DNA of 64,000 nt from contig JAHRHY010000001.1 of NCBI GenBank assembly GCA_019671135.1, positions 1,054,001 through 1,118,000 of the forward strand. The letters are read 5' to 3'. This DNA is from Linnemannia hyalina. Taxonomy: Eukaryota; Mortierellomycota; Mortierellomycetes; Mortierellales; Mortierellaceae. Positions 22,201 through 34,362 of this stretch are shown here, piece by piece. Each line of letters opens with the position of its first letter. The first letter of the stretch is position 1. A model generated the notes under the pieces. The model made no database searches and was not told the origin of the DNA. It worked only from the letters and a program-made list of their open reading frames with translations. Both the position numbers and the translations under genes were made by a program.

Positions 22201-24226
22201 AAGGTCTCTCCTTCACCATTACCAGGTGGTGTCGGTGAGACTTTGAAAGACCAATCTGCTTTGGCACAAGGCCTATCGACCTCAGTTCACAACCCCTTGT
22301 GGTCCAACTCATACCCAGCCCAGTCAAATCCACAGGCTCATGTTCAGTCCCAACACTCTCTTGCGCACCAGCACTCTATGTTCCAACAGCCTGTTCAACA
22401 TGGCCTGTTCCGACCACCGACACACTTTGGTCATATTGGAGGCGAGCATGACGCATTTTCGTCGCGTATCGGCCATTCAGCTGGTCGCGGCGGTTTCTTG
22501 GCAGGACCCTCACACCCGAGCCATTCACCCTTCCAAGTGGCCCCGCAGCACCCGTCATCCTCCAGCCAGGTTCCTCAGTCGATGGGTGGTCTGCGGTCAC
22601 CAGGCCTAGGTCCCATTGGGTACGGCCAAAACAACACTTCAACCAAGCAAATGATGACACTCATGAACACCAACTCATCAGCAGCTCACGACCTACCGAA
22701 CAAATCCGGCTCGCCTTTGCACAGCCCTTCAAGTCTTGGAGCTATCGGGACGCCTATCAACTCGTTTGGCCCCATCTCACCAATTGGCCACGCCAGGAGG
22801 ACATCCACGCCACATGGACCTACAACGGACGCGATCAAGCCCATCCAGCGTCCAGTACCTATTGGAAGGCCAAAAGATTCTGCACAGAATGCGAGTGCTG
22901 GAATCATCTCCAGCAGTTTCGATGGTCTGACATTGGGACTTTCCGGCCTCGCTGTTGGTGCCGAAATCGAGAGACGATCTAGATCGCCTCCCCTGAACCT
23001 TACCGGCGGATCTGCTCTGGATTTGGATGGCGTGGTTCTTGGAAACAAGGATACATTGCGGTTGACGAATGGAGGAAGTGAGAGCCATTCGTTCTCAAAC
23101 GATGCGACTGCATCTACAGGACTGCGGCAACTAGATCCATCGGAGCCTCTGCAGAGCCTCAGCCCTTCGAACCCAGGCTCGTTCTTCACCAACTCGTTCT
23201 TTGGAGGCCGAATGAACGGTCATGGTAAGACGCGATACCCTGAACATTCGATATCAGACATCGCCCCCATGTTATCTCTCAACCACGTAGCTAACGTTCT
23301 CAGTTTCCTTGATAGTCCCTTTTATGTCAACAGGAGATTTTTCGACCTATGGCCAGCAACAGCCTGGACATGGATCGGCCCCATCTGCCACACACTTCAT
23401 GTCCCCCTATGCGATGAACATCTCATCGCCACCACAAAACCAGCTTCAACATCTCCAGCAACAGCAGCAGCGCACATCTCAACAGCAACAGCAGCAGCAA
23501 CAGCAGCAATTGTATCTGCAACAGCAACAGCAGCAGCAGTACATGCAGGAGTTGCATTTACAGCAACAACAACACCAACTCCAGCAGCACCAGATTCAGC
23601 AACAACAGCACCAGTTGGGTTTGAGCTCTCCACCCTTGAATGGATCCCATACTTGGGGACGAACGAACTTTATGCGGCCGCCTCACATGAACGGTGGTGG
23701 GGCTAATGTCTCGTCCACCATGGGCTTGTCTTCGCCCCCCTCAAGGGCCCTATCGCCGCCACCAGCTCTCAGCAACAGTGGAAACGTCAGCAATGGCCAA
23801 CACAGTCCCCTGATGCCGATCAGGCCACCCAACGGAGGAGCAAACAGTCATATGCATCAACAACACTCGTCTCATGGATTTAACCACTTCCCAAGTCATG
23901 ACTTGGGATTGTCTGTGGGGTCGGGTCGCAAGTCTGTGAGCCATTTGCCGACGATGCGGATGCATGGTGGAATGGATGGAATTGACACGAGTCTCTTGTC
24001 TCCGAGGAACAACAGCGTCAGTGGAGTCGGACAGGCAATGGATAGCGACCGACATCCGAAGGGATTCTCGAGTGGATTCGGAGCCCATCTCTTGCAGCAG
24101 AAACAGCAACAACAACAGCAGCAGCATCATCCTCATCAATTTCACCAACAGCATCCTTTGGGGTCGATTGGCGATGTTGGAGGTCCAACAGGCGGAGCCG
24201 TAGGTGGCGGCGGTGGAGCGCCTTGA
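19293..24226 (+). CDS. NST1: NST1-family stress response protein
   Basis: Predicted 1,466-aa protein. Six exons: 19293-20326, 20457-20809, 20895-21076, 21204-21424, 21537-23224 and 23304-24226. Domain order fits fungal NST1 (negative regulator of salt tolerance, linked to processing bodies and mRNA metabolism in yeast). Lys-rich blocks come first, then a His-rich segment and a conserved region ([17 protein letters not shown], then a Cys cluster [10 protein letters not shown]). A run of almost only Asp/Glu follows near residues 400-440, then [20 protein letters not shown], a long charged coiled coil (~residues 524-770) and a Pro/Ser/Gln-rich C-terminus with poly-Q tracts near 1211-1265 and 1423-1441. 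The last acceptor is uncertain because three AGs keep frame. It converges with ERG7, 270 bp away. Confidence 0.9.
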
Positions 24227-24472
24227 GAGACGACTTAATCGTTATAATTTTCTTATCATCGCCTTCCACATTTCCATTTGTTTCTCCCATTTGCCACTTG
24301 CCTTAGTTGTTGTTTTCTCTTGTCCCTCTTTTTGTTTCTGTAGCACCCACGTCCCATTCCCTTATCATCCATTTATCCCAATAATGTACAAACACAGCAC
24401 CAAAGTAATGATAAATAATATATATATTGATATATTTTAAAAGTGGTATGCTTCGCGATATGATTTTGTTCG

Positions 24473-24494
24473 TTTTTTTTTTTTTTTTTTTTTT
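24473..24494. repeat. poly-T tract at ERG7 3' end
   Basis: 22 T residues ending two bases before the ERG7 stop codon (minus strand), so on the mRNA sense it is an A tract immediately after the stop. Confidence 0.9.
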
Positions 24495-24496
24495 CC

Positions 24497-25096
24497 TTAC
24501 AAGGTCTCGTCGCCGTACATCTTGCCGTACCGTCCAAGTGCCCAAATGGTAAAAATATGCTTATAGTTTCCATAAGAGATTGAGCAAGAGTGGTTAAAGA
24601 TTCCCTCAATAGCCTCCTGCTTCCACTGTCCATCAGGCTGCTGACGCCTCATAAGCATCCGGATACCGCGCTGGATCGCGGCCTTGTCAGGGCAGCGAGC
24701 CGCCAAAAGTGCCATGAGGGCCCAAGAAGTCTGAACGACTTGAGTCTCCTCGTGCTCGACGTAGCGGTGCTGTTCACAGGACTTGTAGGACTCGCCCCAG
24801 CCGCCGTCCTCGCGCTGCTTGGAGAGGAGGAACTCGCAGGCGCGGCGGACGGGGTCCGAGTTGTCGTAGTATTGGCCGACGCTTGAGAGGGATTCGCAGG
24901 CGAACATGGTTGCGTAGGTGAAGCAGATTGCCCAGGAGCCGTACCAGGATCCGTCCGCGCGTTGGTCTGACAGGATAAAATTGACTGCACGGTCGATCGT
25001 GGCGCTATATAATTTTGGAAGGTGTAGTAGGAGATCAGTGTCCAAGTCATTTTTTTTTCTTTTTCATGGAAGCGCGACGTTGACAAGTCATGGAAC

Positions 25097-25140
<44 letters not shown>

Positions 25141-27407
25141 TTCTCTCTTAGTTTTTGCCAAAGGAGAAAGAAGAACTTACTCGATCTCATCGCGGCGGTA
25201 GTTGGGGCGCTGATCACGGAAGTAGGAGAGTCCGAGGACACAGGCGGTGGAGCACTCGGGGTAGCAGTACTCGATCATGATGTTTCCAAAGACCTCGGCG
25301 GGGTTGATCCACTCCAACCAGGCGGGGCCACGGACACTCTCGTATGAGGCGAATCCTCCGCTCGAGTTTTGCATCCCCAACACAATATCGACTGCCTCCT
25401 CCATCCTCTTCACCGAGACCAAGTCCTCCGTGTAGCTATTACCATAAATAAAATAAGAAAAATAGCGCGGTTAAAATATGAGTGTTGTACGAATGGTTGC
25501 CACCACTTTTCGCGCTCGGTTGATCATTTAGGAAATCAGGATCCGTTTTCCTTACCTGAGCTTGCCCTGGAGGAGAAGGACGGCTTTGAGACCTTCAGCG
25601 GTGCAATCCGAGACGGTGTAACCCTGGTGCTTGTTACTGAAAGCCCAAGCACCCATGGTGGGGTCACGATAACCCTCCTTCATAAAAGGAGGGTTCTTTC
25701 GGATCTGCTGGACATCCAAGAAGGTAAGGACACGCTTCATCGACTCGTGGTTTTGCTTCTCATGCGCCAATCCCGACTCGATGACTCCCTGGGTCAACAA
25801 CGCAGTGTCCCACAACTGTGAGCCGTTTGTTCCGTTCATCATCATTCCCTCGCTCGACATCCTACATTTGTACACAAGTTTAACGTTAGTACGCTGTCTG
25901 TGTAGCGTGGCATAGCATTCAAAGAGAAGTCTTTTGTCGATTATAATAAGTAAGCAGTCCAAGTAAACGTACCACATGAAATCGATGTTGTATTTGACAT
26001 GCTTCTTGAAAGCCTCCGATTCCTTGCCCTCCTCATAATACGTCGACAACATGTTCATAACCTTGTTGACAGGTCCAATATCCAAATAATGCGTGTTCTC
26101 ATCCTCGTACTTGACCTGGGCATAAGCAGCTCTCAAAGCCGCCTTCCTGACCATCGATCGCGAAGTAACCTTCTCCGCAATAACCAACCCCCCATTCAAA
26201 AAGTTCAGCAGACGTGTATGAGGGTAGTACTCATCAGCTTTGCAGATGTTGTTGCGTTGCTGGTACCAGGGGATGGACTCGTAAGGCTGGGTGTAGATTT
26301 CCTCACGCAGCTTGCGGGTGAGGTCGTTGAGGGGGAAGGTGGCACGACGGCCGTAGAGGTAACTCATGGGAATGTAGACGTTACGGGTGTGGCACCAGTA
26401 GCGACCGGGGTGGATGGGGAGGATGTGGGGCAAGAGCCAGAGCTCTGGGGGAACGGGGTTCATACCCTCCCAGTCGTATACTCCCAATGTTGCCATCCAG
26501 AACTTTCCCCATGATGGCGATCCCGTTGCTCCTCCTATATTTAACAACGAATAAGGAAGTAGGTGTTAGATTGGGCATGTGGGTTGTTTTCTCAAATGGA
26601 GGAGGAGGAGGAACATCGCTTTCGCTTGGAATGTAAGGGAGTTGTTCGTCATACCGAGCTTGTGGAGGGTGCCCCGGGCACGGACACAGACGGGGTGCTC
26701 GGCATCGACGCCCAAGAGACGAAGCGCAATGTAATTCAATGCCGTTCCAAACACCGTCGAGTGACCCTCAATGTGCCTAGTAGACAAGATATGTAACATA
26801 AGTACATTAGGAACACATGCCAGAAAGCATACCTCTTGAAGCAGACTTTACAATTCTTTGAAAGAAAACTTACAAGCCCCATCCGCCGTCGTCCTTGTGG
26901 GCACGGTTGAAGAGGTATTGGATGATCTCCTGAGCCCATCCGTTGGGCATCTTCTCGCCGGTGATGTAATAAGTGATCACAAGACCGGGAAGCAAGAACA
27001 TGGGTCCACCATACTCTCCAGACCAGAAGCCTTCCTCGTTTTGGAGACGCTTAAAGAATTCGTATCCGTTCCTGGCTGCCTCCTGAGCCGTCTTTGGCTT
27101 TGTCAACTCTGGTGCATCCTATATCAATCATATTGGGGATCAAAGTAAGAAAGGTCAGTATGGGTGGGGGTATGTGAGAGTCAAATGCTGCTGTCAAAGA
27201 GAGAAGGATTGAAGAGGAGAGATGGCATGTAGTGTTTACCAGCTTGAGGCCGAGCCAGTACTTTTCAATGTCAGTCTGGGGGTTGGCCTTGTGCTCCTCT
27301 TCACTGAGGTAGTGCCAGATCTGTCTGCCGTCGTCGGCCCTCAGGCGCCAGCGGGTCCTGTCTGTCGGGGTGTGGACGTTTGTCTGGTTGATAGTTGCCC
27401 CTGTCAT
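24497..27407 (-). CDS. ERG7: lanosterol synthase (oxidosqualene cyclase)
   Basis: Predicted 721-aa enzyme that cyclises 2,3-oxidosqualene to lanosterol in sterol synthesis, on ER or lipid-droplet membranes. Seven exons: 27407-27240, 27118-26874, 26776-26655, 26534-25973, 25861-25556, 25435-25181 and 25004-24497. All joins keep frame. The catalytic Asp lies in [11 protein letters not shown] near residue 449, as in yeast Erg7. Several QW-type repeats are present: [34 protein letters not shown] and PDGQWKQE. Other family blocks are [20 protein letters not shown] and [11 protein letters not shown]. The length is normal for the family (about 730). The sixth intron carries a 37-nt TC repeat. Upstream lies a 770-bp promoter region. 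Confidence 0.97.
25102..25138. repeat. (TC)n microsatellite in ERG7 intron 6
   Basis: 37-nt perfect TC repeat inside the 176-bp intron 25005-25180. On the mRNA strand it reads as (GA)n. Confidence 0.95.
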
Positions 27408-28178
27408 GTGCAGTTATTTGTGAGGGAGTGAGTGGGTGAGTGGGGGTGGGGGGTATAGGAGACGTGAAAGTGAGAGTCGGGGAGAGTGGAGAGTGGAGAG
27501 CGGAGAGGGATGGGTGAATGGAGGAAAGAGAAGGGTGATGAATGAGCGAGATTCCGGGGCAAACAAAGACCAGTCGCCAGTATTTAAAGGCAATTGATCA
27601 ATCAATCAGGCACAGAGTTATTATTTTTTTTTGGCGGGGCTGCAAACGTCAAAGGCGAAGTGGCCTGATTTTTTTTCTGGTTGGGTTCTCACAAAGGGCA
27701 AATCATTTTTGCACGCCCCTATGCTCAATATTAATATATGCGATAGTCGCACAGGCAGGGAACGAGACAAACACAAGAGCGCACGGAACCTGTTGGCCCA
27801 CAAACCCACTTCCTACGACTGAGAACGTGAAAGGGAGCGAATCGCAGACACAGGCCCAGCATGTCAATTGGCATGGCTTGTAAGCTTCCCCTTTTTTCCT
27901 ATAAAAAATGGAAGTGGGCTGATCTATGTCTTCTTACCCCGACCTTGACCCTTCTCTATAATCAGATCCATTCTCTGCGTCAAAGGGGGATCTTCAGCCG
28001 AGCCGGACAGCAAACAAACAAGCCATAAAAACAACAAACAAAGAAGCAGCCTTTTGTTAACTGGCAACATGAGATCCCGACACCCTTCTTATCCTTTTAT
28101 GCCATCGAACGATTCCTTTTATTCGCTCCGCGGTTATCGACTCCAAAAATATCGATGCGACACGACTTCTGCCCTTTT
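27408..28178. other. ERG7 promoter / SMU1 3' flank
   Basis: No gene is seen. It separates the ERG7 start codon from the SMU1 stop, both genes on the minus strand. A G-rich stretch at 27425-27530 (pyrimidine-rich in the ERG7 sense) abuts the ERG7 start. No sterol-response core was identified by eye. Confidence 0.5.
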
Positions 28179-30564
28179 CTACGCCTTCCAGAGCAAGACG
28201 CGTCCATCGACGGTATAGATAGCCAACACGTTCGATAACGGATGCGAAGCCATTCCAATCACCTCGCTGTCCGCAATGGGGATCGACTTGATCACCTTTG
28301 CAGTATCCGAATAAAAACAGTGCACCTGGCTATTCTCGGCTAGACAGTACACAATCTCCGCCTGGGGTGATAACGCCACAGCCACATAATCCGTCAGCGG
28401 TACGCCCAACCCTTCCTTCCTCGCCGAATCAGTTCCTGCTGCTGCCTTGGCCACCGTCGCGTCCTTGACCGCGCCCTCGGTCAGACTCTCGGGTGATGTG
28501 AACTTGCGGATCGGTGCGCCGTCCATGGTCAACAGATAGGCTGTGGGGGATTTCAGACAGACGAGGACTTGGTTGGGTTTGGGGAAGGGTATGCTCGAGT
28601 TCACAGTCAGACCTGCCGCGCCTGCCATTGTGCCTGTACCGTCGTGCGGTGAGAAAGATCTTATGCAGCCCGCTGTCCTGTAATCCCAAATCTATATATT
28701 CATCGTTCGCAAAAATAACACGTAGTTTAGCAACGGTGGAATAAGATTCGGAGTCGATCATAGTATCTGTGTGTTGAGATGTTTGGGGTTACCTTGATAG
28801 TGCCATCTGAACTGGAGGTGATAACCTGAGTACCATCGAGAGAAAAGGATGCATGGTTCACAAACGAAGTATGTCCTCTAAACTCTCTGAGCATCTTGCC
28901 CGACTTCAATCCATGCAACCTACCGTCGGAGAGAAGAATGAGCGAAAGGGGTGTTAATAAAAGGCTCACAGCAAAGACAAGATTCACATGACAACACAAA
29001 TCCAGCATGAACATGTTACCTAACAACCAGATCAAAGGACGCGCTGAGGATCTGGGTACCATCCGGCGAAAAGCAGACAGATGTGACACCTCCTTGATGA
29101 GCAGGCGAGTATCGTCGAAGACATTGTCCTGTTTGAATCTTCCAGACTTTGATTTTTCCGTCCTGTGCTCCTGACGCCAACATCTCGCTGTCCTTGCTGA
29201 AACCCAAACAAAGAACTGCTGACTCCATAGCCATCAAATTGTCCTATTGTTATTAGATTGTAAATGATGTTAGCACTATGTCACACATAGTATTGGGGAG
29301 ACTGTCAACACAAAGTCTACTCGTTACCTCGGCCTGATATTTGAGATCCTTGCGAAGCTTAGCCGTGAGGTAGTTCCAGATCTCAATAAAACCATCCGCG
29401 CTTCCTGTGACAAGATATTGACCGTTTGGGGAAAATGCAACACATTCTGCATGCTGATTCTTGGGGAACTATGATATCATACAAACAAGGCCAGAATGAT
29501 ACTGTCAGCCAGTTACCAGCAGCCAAACAAACATTTAGGTATTAGAATGAGTCAAGTAGTAGTTACCTTGATGGTGTTGTAGCATTTTGAAGGAACATCG
29601 TCGGTCTCTGCCTGAACAACAGGCACGGTACCTCTGAAGAGGTCATATGCAGAATCGGGTGGCAACATTCCCTGTTGCTCTTGAAACTTCAGCGCCTGTC
29701 CAAGAAGAGTCATCAGTCTCGAGGGTGCCACGACAGTGACCTCACTGGACAGTGCCTGAGCAATGATTTGTCTCCGCTTTTCCTTCGACACGCCGTTGGG
29801 GTATGCCTCCTTGGGATCAAACTGCGAACGCGAAAGCACATGCTCCAGATGCAAGTATCGATCCGGAAACTGATCCCGAAGTAGTTGAGTAGGGTTGGTC
29901 TGACGCAGCAGTGTCCTTGCTGTTCCAATCTCCTTAAGTTCTACAAGCTCGATGACAATCTGAATTGCATATGGTGACGTTAGTTGCGCTCCATGTTGGG
30001 ATTCAAGCGATCCTATCATTTGCAACGTTATAATACTTTACCTGCTCATAAAGGTCCATGAGCTTCTTCTCGGGAATCTTTAGCTGGGAGACGATACGGA
30101 GAACATTATCCCAGTGGCCTTGCAAAATCTCGGACGAAAATGCCTCGACACTCTCCACGGTGTTCATCGCCACGGTCGTTTCCTCCTGCAATGATCAATC
30201 GATAATAATGCAAATGAAAAAGGAAAAGGAAAAAAAAATATCATTAGCAAATTAATTCCCGAAACTCGTCAAGGAGTAAAAAGTATTGCTATGGTGTTTT
30301 AGCTTACCTGAAGAGTCGCAAGAGTCCTGAGGAGGTTGTTTTCCTTCAAGAACTGTTGGATAAGGCGAATCACACTATGGGTTGAATAAAAGGCGGTTGG
30401 TTCAAGGGAATATTTTTTCTCCTGTGAGTTTTGCTTGTTGTATGTTTTTCAAGTCTTGTGTTTATGTTTGCTGTCACCTTTTCATTCCAAGAGGCGAATG
30501 CTGATGGTGCGTGGACGTACTCGCTAGATTCGATTTCCATGGTGTTCGTGTTTGCCGACGACAT
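28179..30564 (-). CDS. SMU1: SMU1-like WD40 splicing factor
   Basis: Predicted 550-aa protein. Eight exons: 30564-30521, 30374-30308, 30185-30042, 29959-29567, 29468-29328, 29243-29020, 28919-28793 and 28691-28179. The N-terminal part has a LisH-like helix ([20 protein letters not shown]) and CTLH-like helices ([24 protein letters not shown]). A conserved block follows with [17 protein letters not shown] and [18 protein letters not shown], then WD40 repeats from about residue 217 ([67 protein letters not shown]). The order and wording match SMU1, a spliceosomal partner of RED that acts in B-complex activation. Saccharomyces lacks this gene, so its presence fits an intron-rich fungus. It is divergent from the Rab5 gene. 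Confidence 0.95.
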
Positions 30565-30959
30565 TGTGTACTTGTGATTTTGCTGATCCCTTCGAGGTGA
30601 TCCTGTGTGGAGTGAAGAGAGGTGAACTGGAGGCTGGGTGTTTGTTCTCGTTGCCACGAAATCGAGTGGTGAAGGGAGATGGATCTGTGCCATGTGCAAT
30701 TACGAAAACTCGTCGTAGTAAAGATGTGCAATTAGAGAAACAAGCGGCGTCATTGTGCCCGTGTATGACTTTTTTTTTTTTCCTTCGACAGTGCTCTCCC
30801 GCCTTCTTGCCTCGCTCTCGTTTCTTATTTTTTGTTTCTTTACTCTTCTCCATCGACATAACCCTTACACACACTGAAGCACCCATCACATACACCAAGT
30901 ACAATTCATATCATACACCTCAACAACAAACAACAACAGCACGCAACTCACTACTCATC
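30565..30959. promoter_or_regulatory. divergent promoter, SMU1 / Rab5
   Basis: A 395-bp gap between the two start codons. It contains a short T run near 30771-30781 and a CA-rich leader just before the Rab5 ATG. Both promoters must lie here; no motif was assigned. Confidence 0.55.
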
Positions 30960-33356
30960 ATGTCTCAAGCTAACGACGCCGCAGGCCCTGCTGCCAGCAA
31001 CATGAAGCCAGTCCAAGTCAAGCTGGTCCTCCTTGGTAATTGAGCACCACCTCTCTGGCTCCTTTTATTCTCTCTCTCTCTCTCTCTCTCCTTCTCTCCT
31101 TCACCTATCTCGCCCACTTTCAGGACACCACCCAGTGAGCAACATAGTCAAGACAGTGCCTGTTTACTATGTCCAAGGAAGCAGTCTAAACAACCAGCCA
31201 GGATCGAATGAGATTCGCAATGGAGTGGCGCACAGTGCAACAGAGCGGTCGGGCTTGGCATGCTCTGCACCAAGTTGACCTTCTCAATCGACTCTATTTT
31301 CATGCTGAGGGAATCAACCCGTCAAAAGTCGACACTTTGTGCTCCTCCTCGGGACTGTCACCAATAACAACGAAAATAATATCAAAAGGTGTGCTTTTTG
31401 TACTCACAGGAGCCTCGTCATAAGGACCTACTCTGTCCAACCCGACACTCTTCTTTTTGTACTATTCCCAGGTGCCAGTGTAACGTGGCTCACTCTTTGG
31501 AGGCGATAAGAGACAGAGAATTCATGTGAAGTGACGGAGTGAATTAGTGCCGAGGTGGGGGAAGGGGTGTCAGACAGGGAAAAGAACAAGCAAAGAAGGT
31601 GTTCATTTCAATATGAACTGCATGTCTGTGCTTCTATCGAGGCCAGTGGTCGGAAGGGGTATGGTGGCAGGAAGCAGACCGCATAATGTACGACCTCTGT
31701 GGATGTAACCGATGACGAACATGGGACGAAAAAGCGAGAAAAAAGAATGGTTTTTGGATACACAAAAAAAGGCCACAAACTAAACACAACAAAATCTCAT
31801 ATCAAACACCATCTTGGGTACATGGGTCTTCAGGAGTGGAGCGATAACATGACTTGGACTTGCAGCGACACAGTCCAACAACATCATTTTATATTAACAT
31901 TGACAACAACAAAACAACAGGGAACTAAAAGGGCAAGGGCCATTGGGAATCTGTATTTATATACATAGAGGGATGCAGATGCGCATGTGGGGAGATAGGC
32001 GGTTGTCAGAAACCATTCCGCGCACCCTTCCTTATGTCGACAACCCATGGGCCATGCAGACACAAATGAATGGCCATTTGGTGGTGACCCGTGCGGTGCT
32101 GAATAAATATTCTAACCCAAGGACAACAACTCTACTTTTTTTTTGTTCTAATCATAGGCGAGGCCGCTGTTGGAAAGTCGAGTCTTGTTCTTCGATTTGT
32201 GAACGACGAGTTCCAGCTCAACAAGGAGCCAACCATCGGAGGTGAGTTCGAGATTGGATAAAAAAAAACGGGCGTAGCGTGGCATGGTGTGCGTGCGTGC
32301 GTGCGTGCGTGCGTGCCTGTCTGTGACTAATTCAACTCTTCGATCGACATCTGACTGACTCTCCTTCACGTCTCCCTTTTTTTCTTATCACATTTTCATC
32401 TGCTGCTACTGCCTACCCCCCTTTTCATGTACAAAATGACATGCATGGTCGTCAATAGCCGCCTTCTTGACCCAGAAGTGCCGCCTGGAAGATAAGGTCA
32501 TCAAGTTCGAGATCTGGGATACCGGTATGGATTTGCGTTCTGTTTACAACCCTGCAGTCATGAGGATGCTCACTCTCATTCTTGTTTTTCAGCGTTTTGC
32601 TCATCATCATTATCCCGTCGTTTATTATTTTCTTCCGCTCTTAGCTGGACAAGAGCGTTTCCACTCGTTGGCGCCCATGTACTACAGAAACGCACAGGCT
32701 GCTGTAATCGTCTACGATGTCACCAAGGCTGTAAGTGTCCATCATGACTTTGAAATAAGCCGATTTTCTCATAAAACCTATTACTGCGTAAACTTGATTC
32801 TTGAACGACGAAACCACACGACGGCCTAACTTGAAAAAACTAACAATGTTTGTGCTTTCAATATTTTTTCTTACTATTCCAGTCATCACTGGAGAAGGCC
32901 AAGTCGTGGGTGAAGGAGTTGCAGCGTCAGGCCAACCCCAACATTGTAATTGCACTGACAGGAAACAAGGTTGATTTGGTTGCCAACCGCAAGAGCCGGA
33001 CTCACAACGACGGCGAGGTTGACGAGGATGGCGAGCAGGACGCGCAGGAGATTGATGAGGATGAAGAGGACGATGAGGACTATGCTATTACTCGCCAGGT
33101 CCCTACTGAGGAGGCCAGCGCTTATGCTCAGGAATCTGGATTGTTGTTCTTTGAGACGTCGGCCAAGAACGGCCAGGGAGTCGCAGAGGTGTTCACAGAG
33201 ATTGCCAAGAAGATTCCTTTGGAGCACATTCTTTCGTCGAGCCGAGGCGCACGCGCAGGAGGAGTCAACGGCAGCAATGGCCGCGTGGACCTTCAGAACG
33301 GTGCCAATGGGCAGCGTCTCGGAGGTCAGCAGGAGAAGGGTGGCTGTGCCTGTTAA
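30960..33356 (+). CDS. Rab5/Vps21-type small GTPase
   Basis: Predicted 261-aa Rab5-class GTPase of early endosome fusion and endocytic sorting. Five exons: 30960-31035, 32158-32241, 32459-32524, 32645-32730 and 32883-33356. Motifs in order: P-loop GEAAVGKSS (~residues 26-34), effector loop EPTIGAAF, switch [23 protein letters not shown] at 132-135 and TSAK at 196-199. The C-terminus GGCAC gives a CXC double-prenylation site. It is about 40 residues longer than usual because of an acidic insert at about 142-175, between NKVD and TSAK. Fungal Ypt53-like paralogs vary in the same place. Intron 1 is 1,122 nt, far longer than the other introns, and has a TC repeat near its start. Confidence 0.95.
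32289..32316. repeat. (GTGC)7 repeat in Rab5 intron 2
   Basis: Seven tandem GTGC units within intron 32242-32458. Alternating purine/pyrimidine sequence of this kind can adopt Z-form DNA; this is an inference. Confidence 0.9.
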
Positions 33357-33433
33357 ACGCCCTTTAACGTTTCTGTCGACATTTCTTTCACATTCTCTCT
33401 ATCTATATCATTTTGGACTCTTGGGCTTAGCAC

Positions 33434-33468
33434 ACTGCCCCTGCCACTGCCCCTGCCACTGCCCCTCC
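33434..33468. repeat. 12-bp tandem repeat (CTGCCCCTGCCA)
   Basis: Nearly three copies in the Rab5 3' flank, about 80 bp after the stop codon, so possibly in the 3' UTR. Confidence 0.85.
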
Positions 33469-34154
33469 CTTTTCTCACACACCCTCTCTTGTTTCCGGCA
33501 CTGATCACAAGTTTGTGGCATTTCGATCGACACCGCCTCCTTTTTTTTCTCTTATTTTTCACATAGCCCTTGTATTCTCTACCATGACGACTTTTCGTAC
33601 GCCTGTTGTTTGCGTTTTAGCCCATGGGTCTCCTCGGAGGTGAAAATGCACAACAACTCTCATTACATAGCAACGCAAGCAAAGCCAACAAAACGAATAA
33701 AACAATATCACCGCAAAATAGAGAAGGTATGGCCAGGATGTTGAGAATGACCTGGGGCAGGATGAAGGCACGGGTTGTAAAAGTGAAATGAGTGGGTGAT
33801 TGACCCTTCCGGTAAGGCCAGGCCGCCCAAAAAAAAAAAAAGGCAAGTAAGCAAATAAACAGACAAACGAAACAAACAAATGACGATGAAAATGGAGGGA
33901 GAAGGAAGGAAGGACATGAAAAAATGAAAAGGCGAAAGGGGGCTAAAATGATGTTGGATGCAGTAGTGCAAAAAGAAAAAGAAAAAAGTGGCGGTAGATT
34001 TTGAAGAGCCATAGGCTGGTCTCCGATGAGTAAGTCAGTAAGAAGGTGTGTGATGCGAGCTTGTTGGGAGCAATGGAAGGCGAGCCATCATTGTTAGGCT
34101 CGATTAAAGTGATCAAAGCTACATTAGACGTGAATAATGCATATGAAATAAAAT

Positions 34155-34362
34155 AAAAAAAAAAAAAAAAAAAAAAAAAAAAGAAGGGCCAGGGGCAGGG
34201 ACCGGATCCAATGGAGAGAGCGATAGGGTTCACTTTATTAATTGCCTTGATTCGTCTCGGACATATTCATTTTGCTTGTGTGGGCGCCAGAGAGTGGCGA
34301 TGTTTGAGAAGTACACCGAGTGGGAGGGGTGGCACTTTTTTTTTTTTTTTTTTTTTTTTTTT
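34155..34362. repeat. inverted A28 / T27 tracts
   Basis: An uninterrupted A28 (34155-34182) and T27 (34336-34362) flank about 150 bp of unique sequence. Together they form a perfect ~27-bp inverted repeat of homopolymers. No gene body is visible between them. Confidence 0.85.

Noticed and set aside
23397..23633. Minus-strand Ala/Val-rich ORF over the NST1 poly-Q exon
   Set aside because: Shadow of the CAG/CAA repeat read on the other strand.
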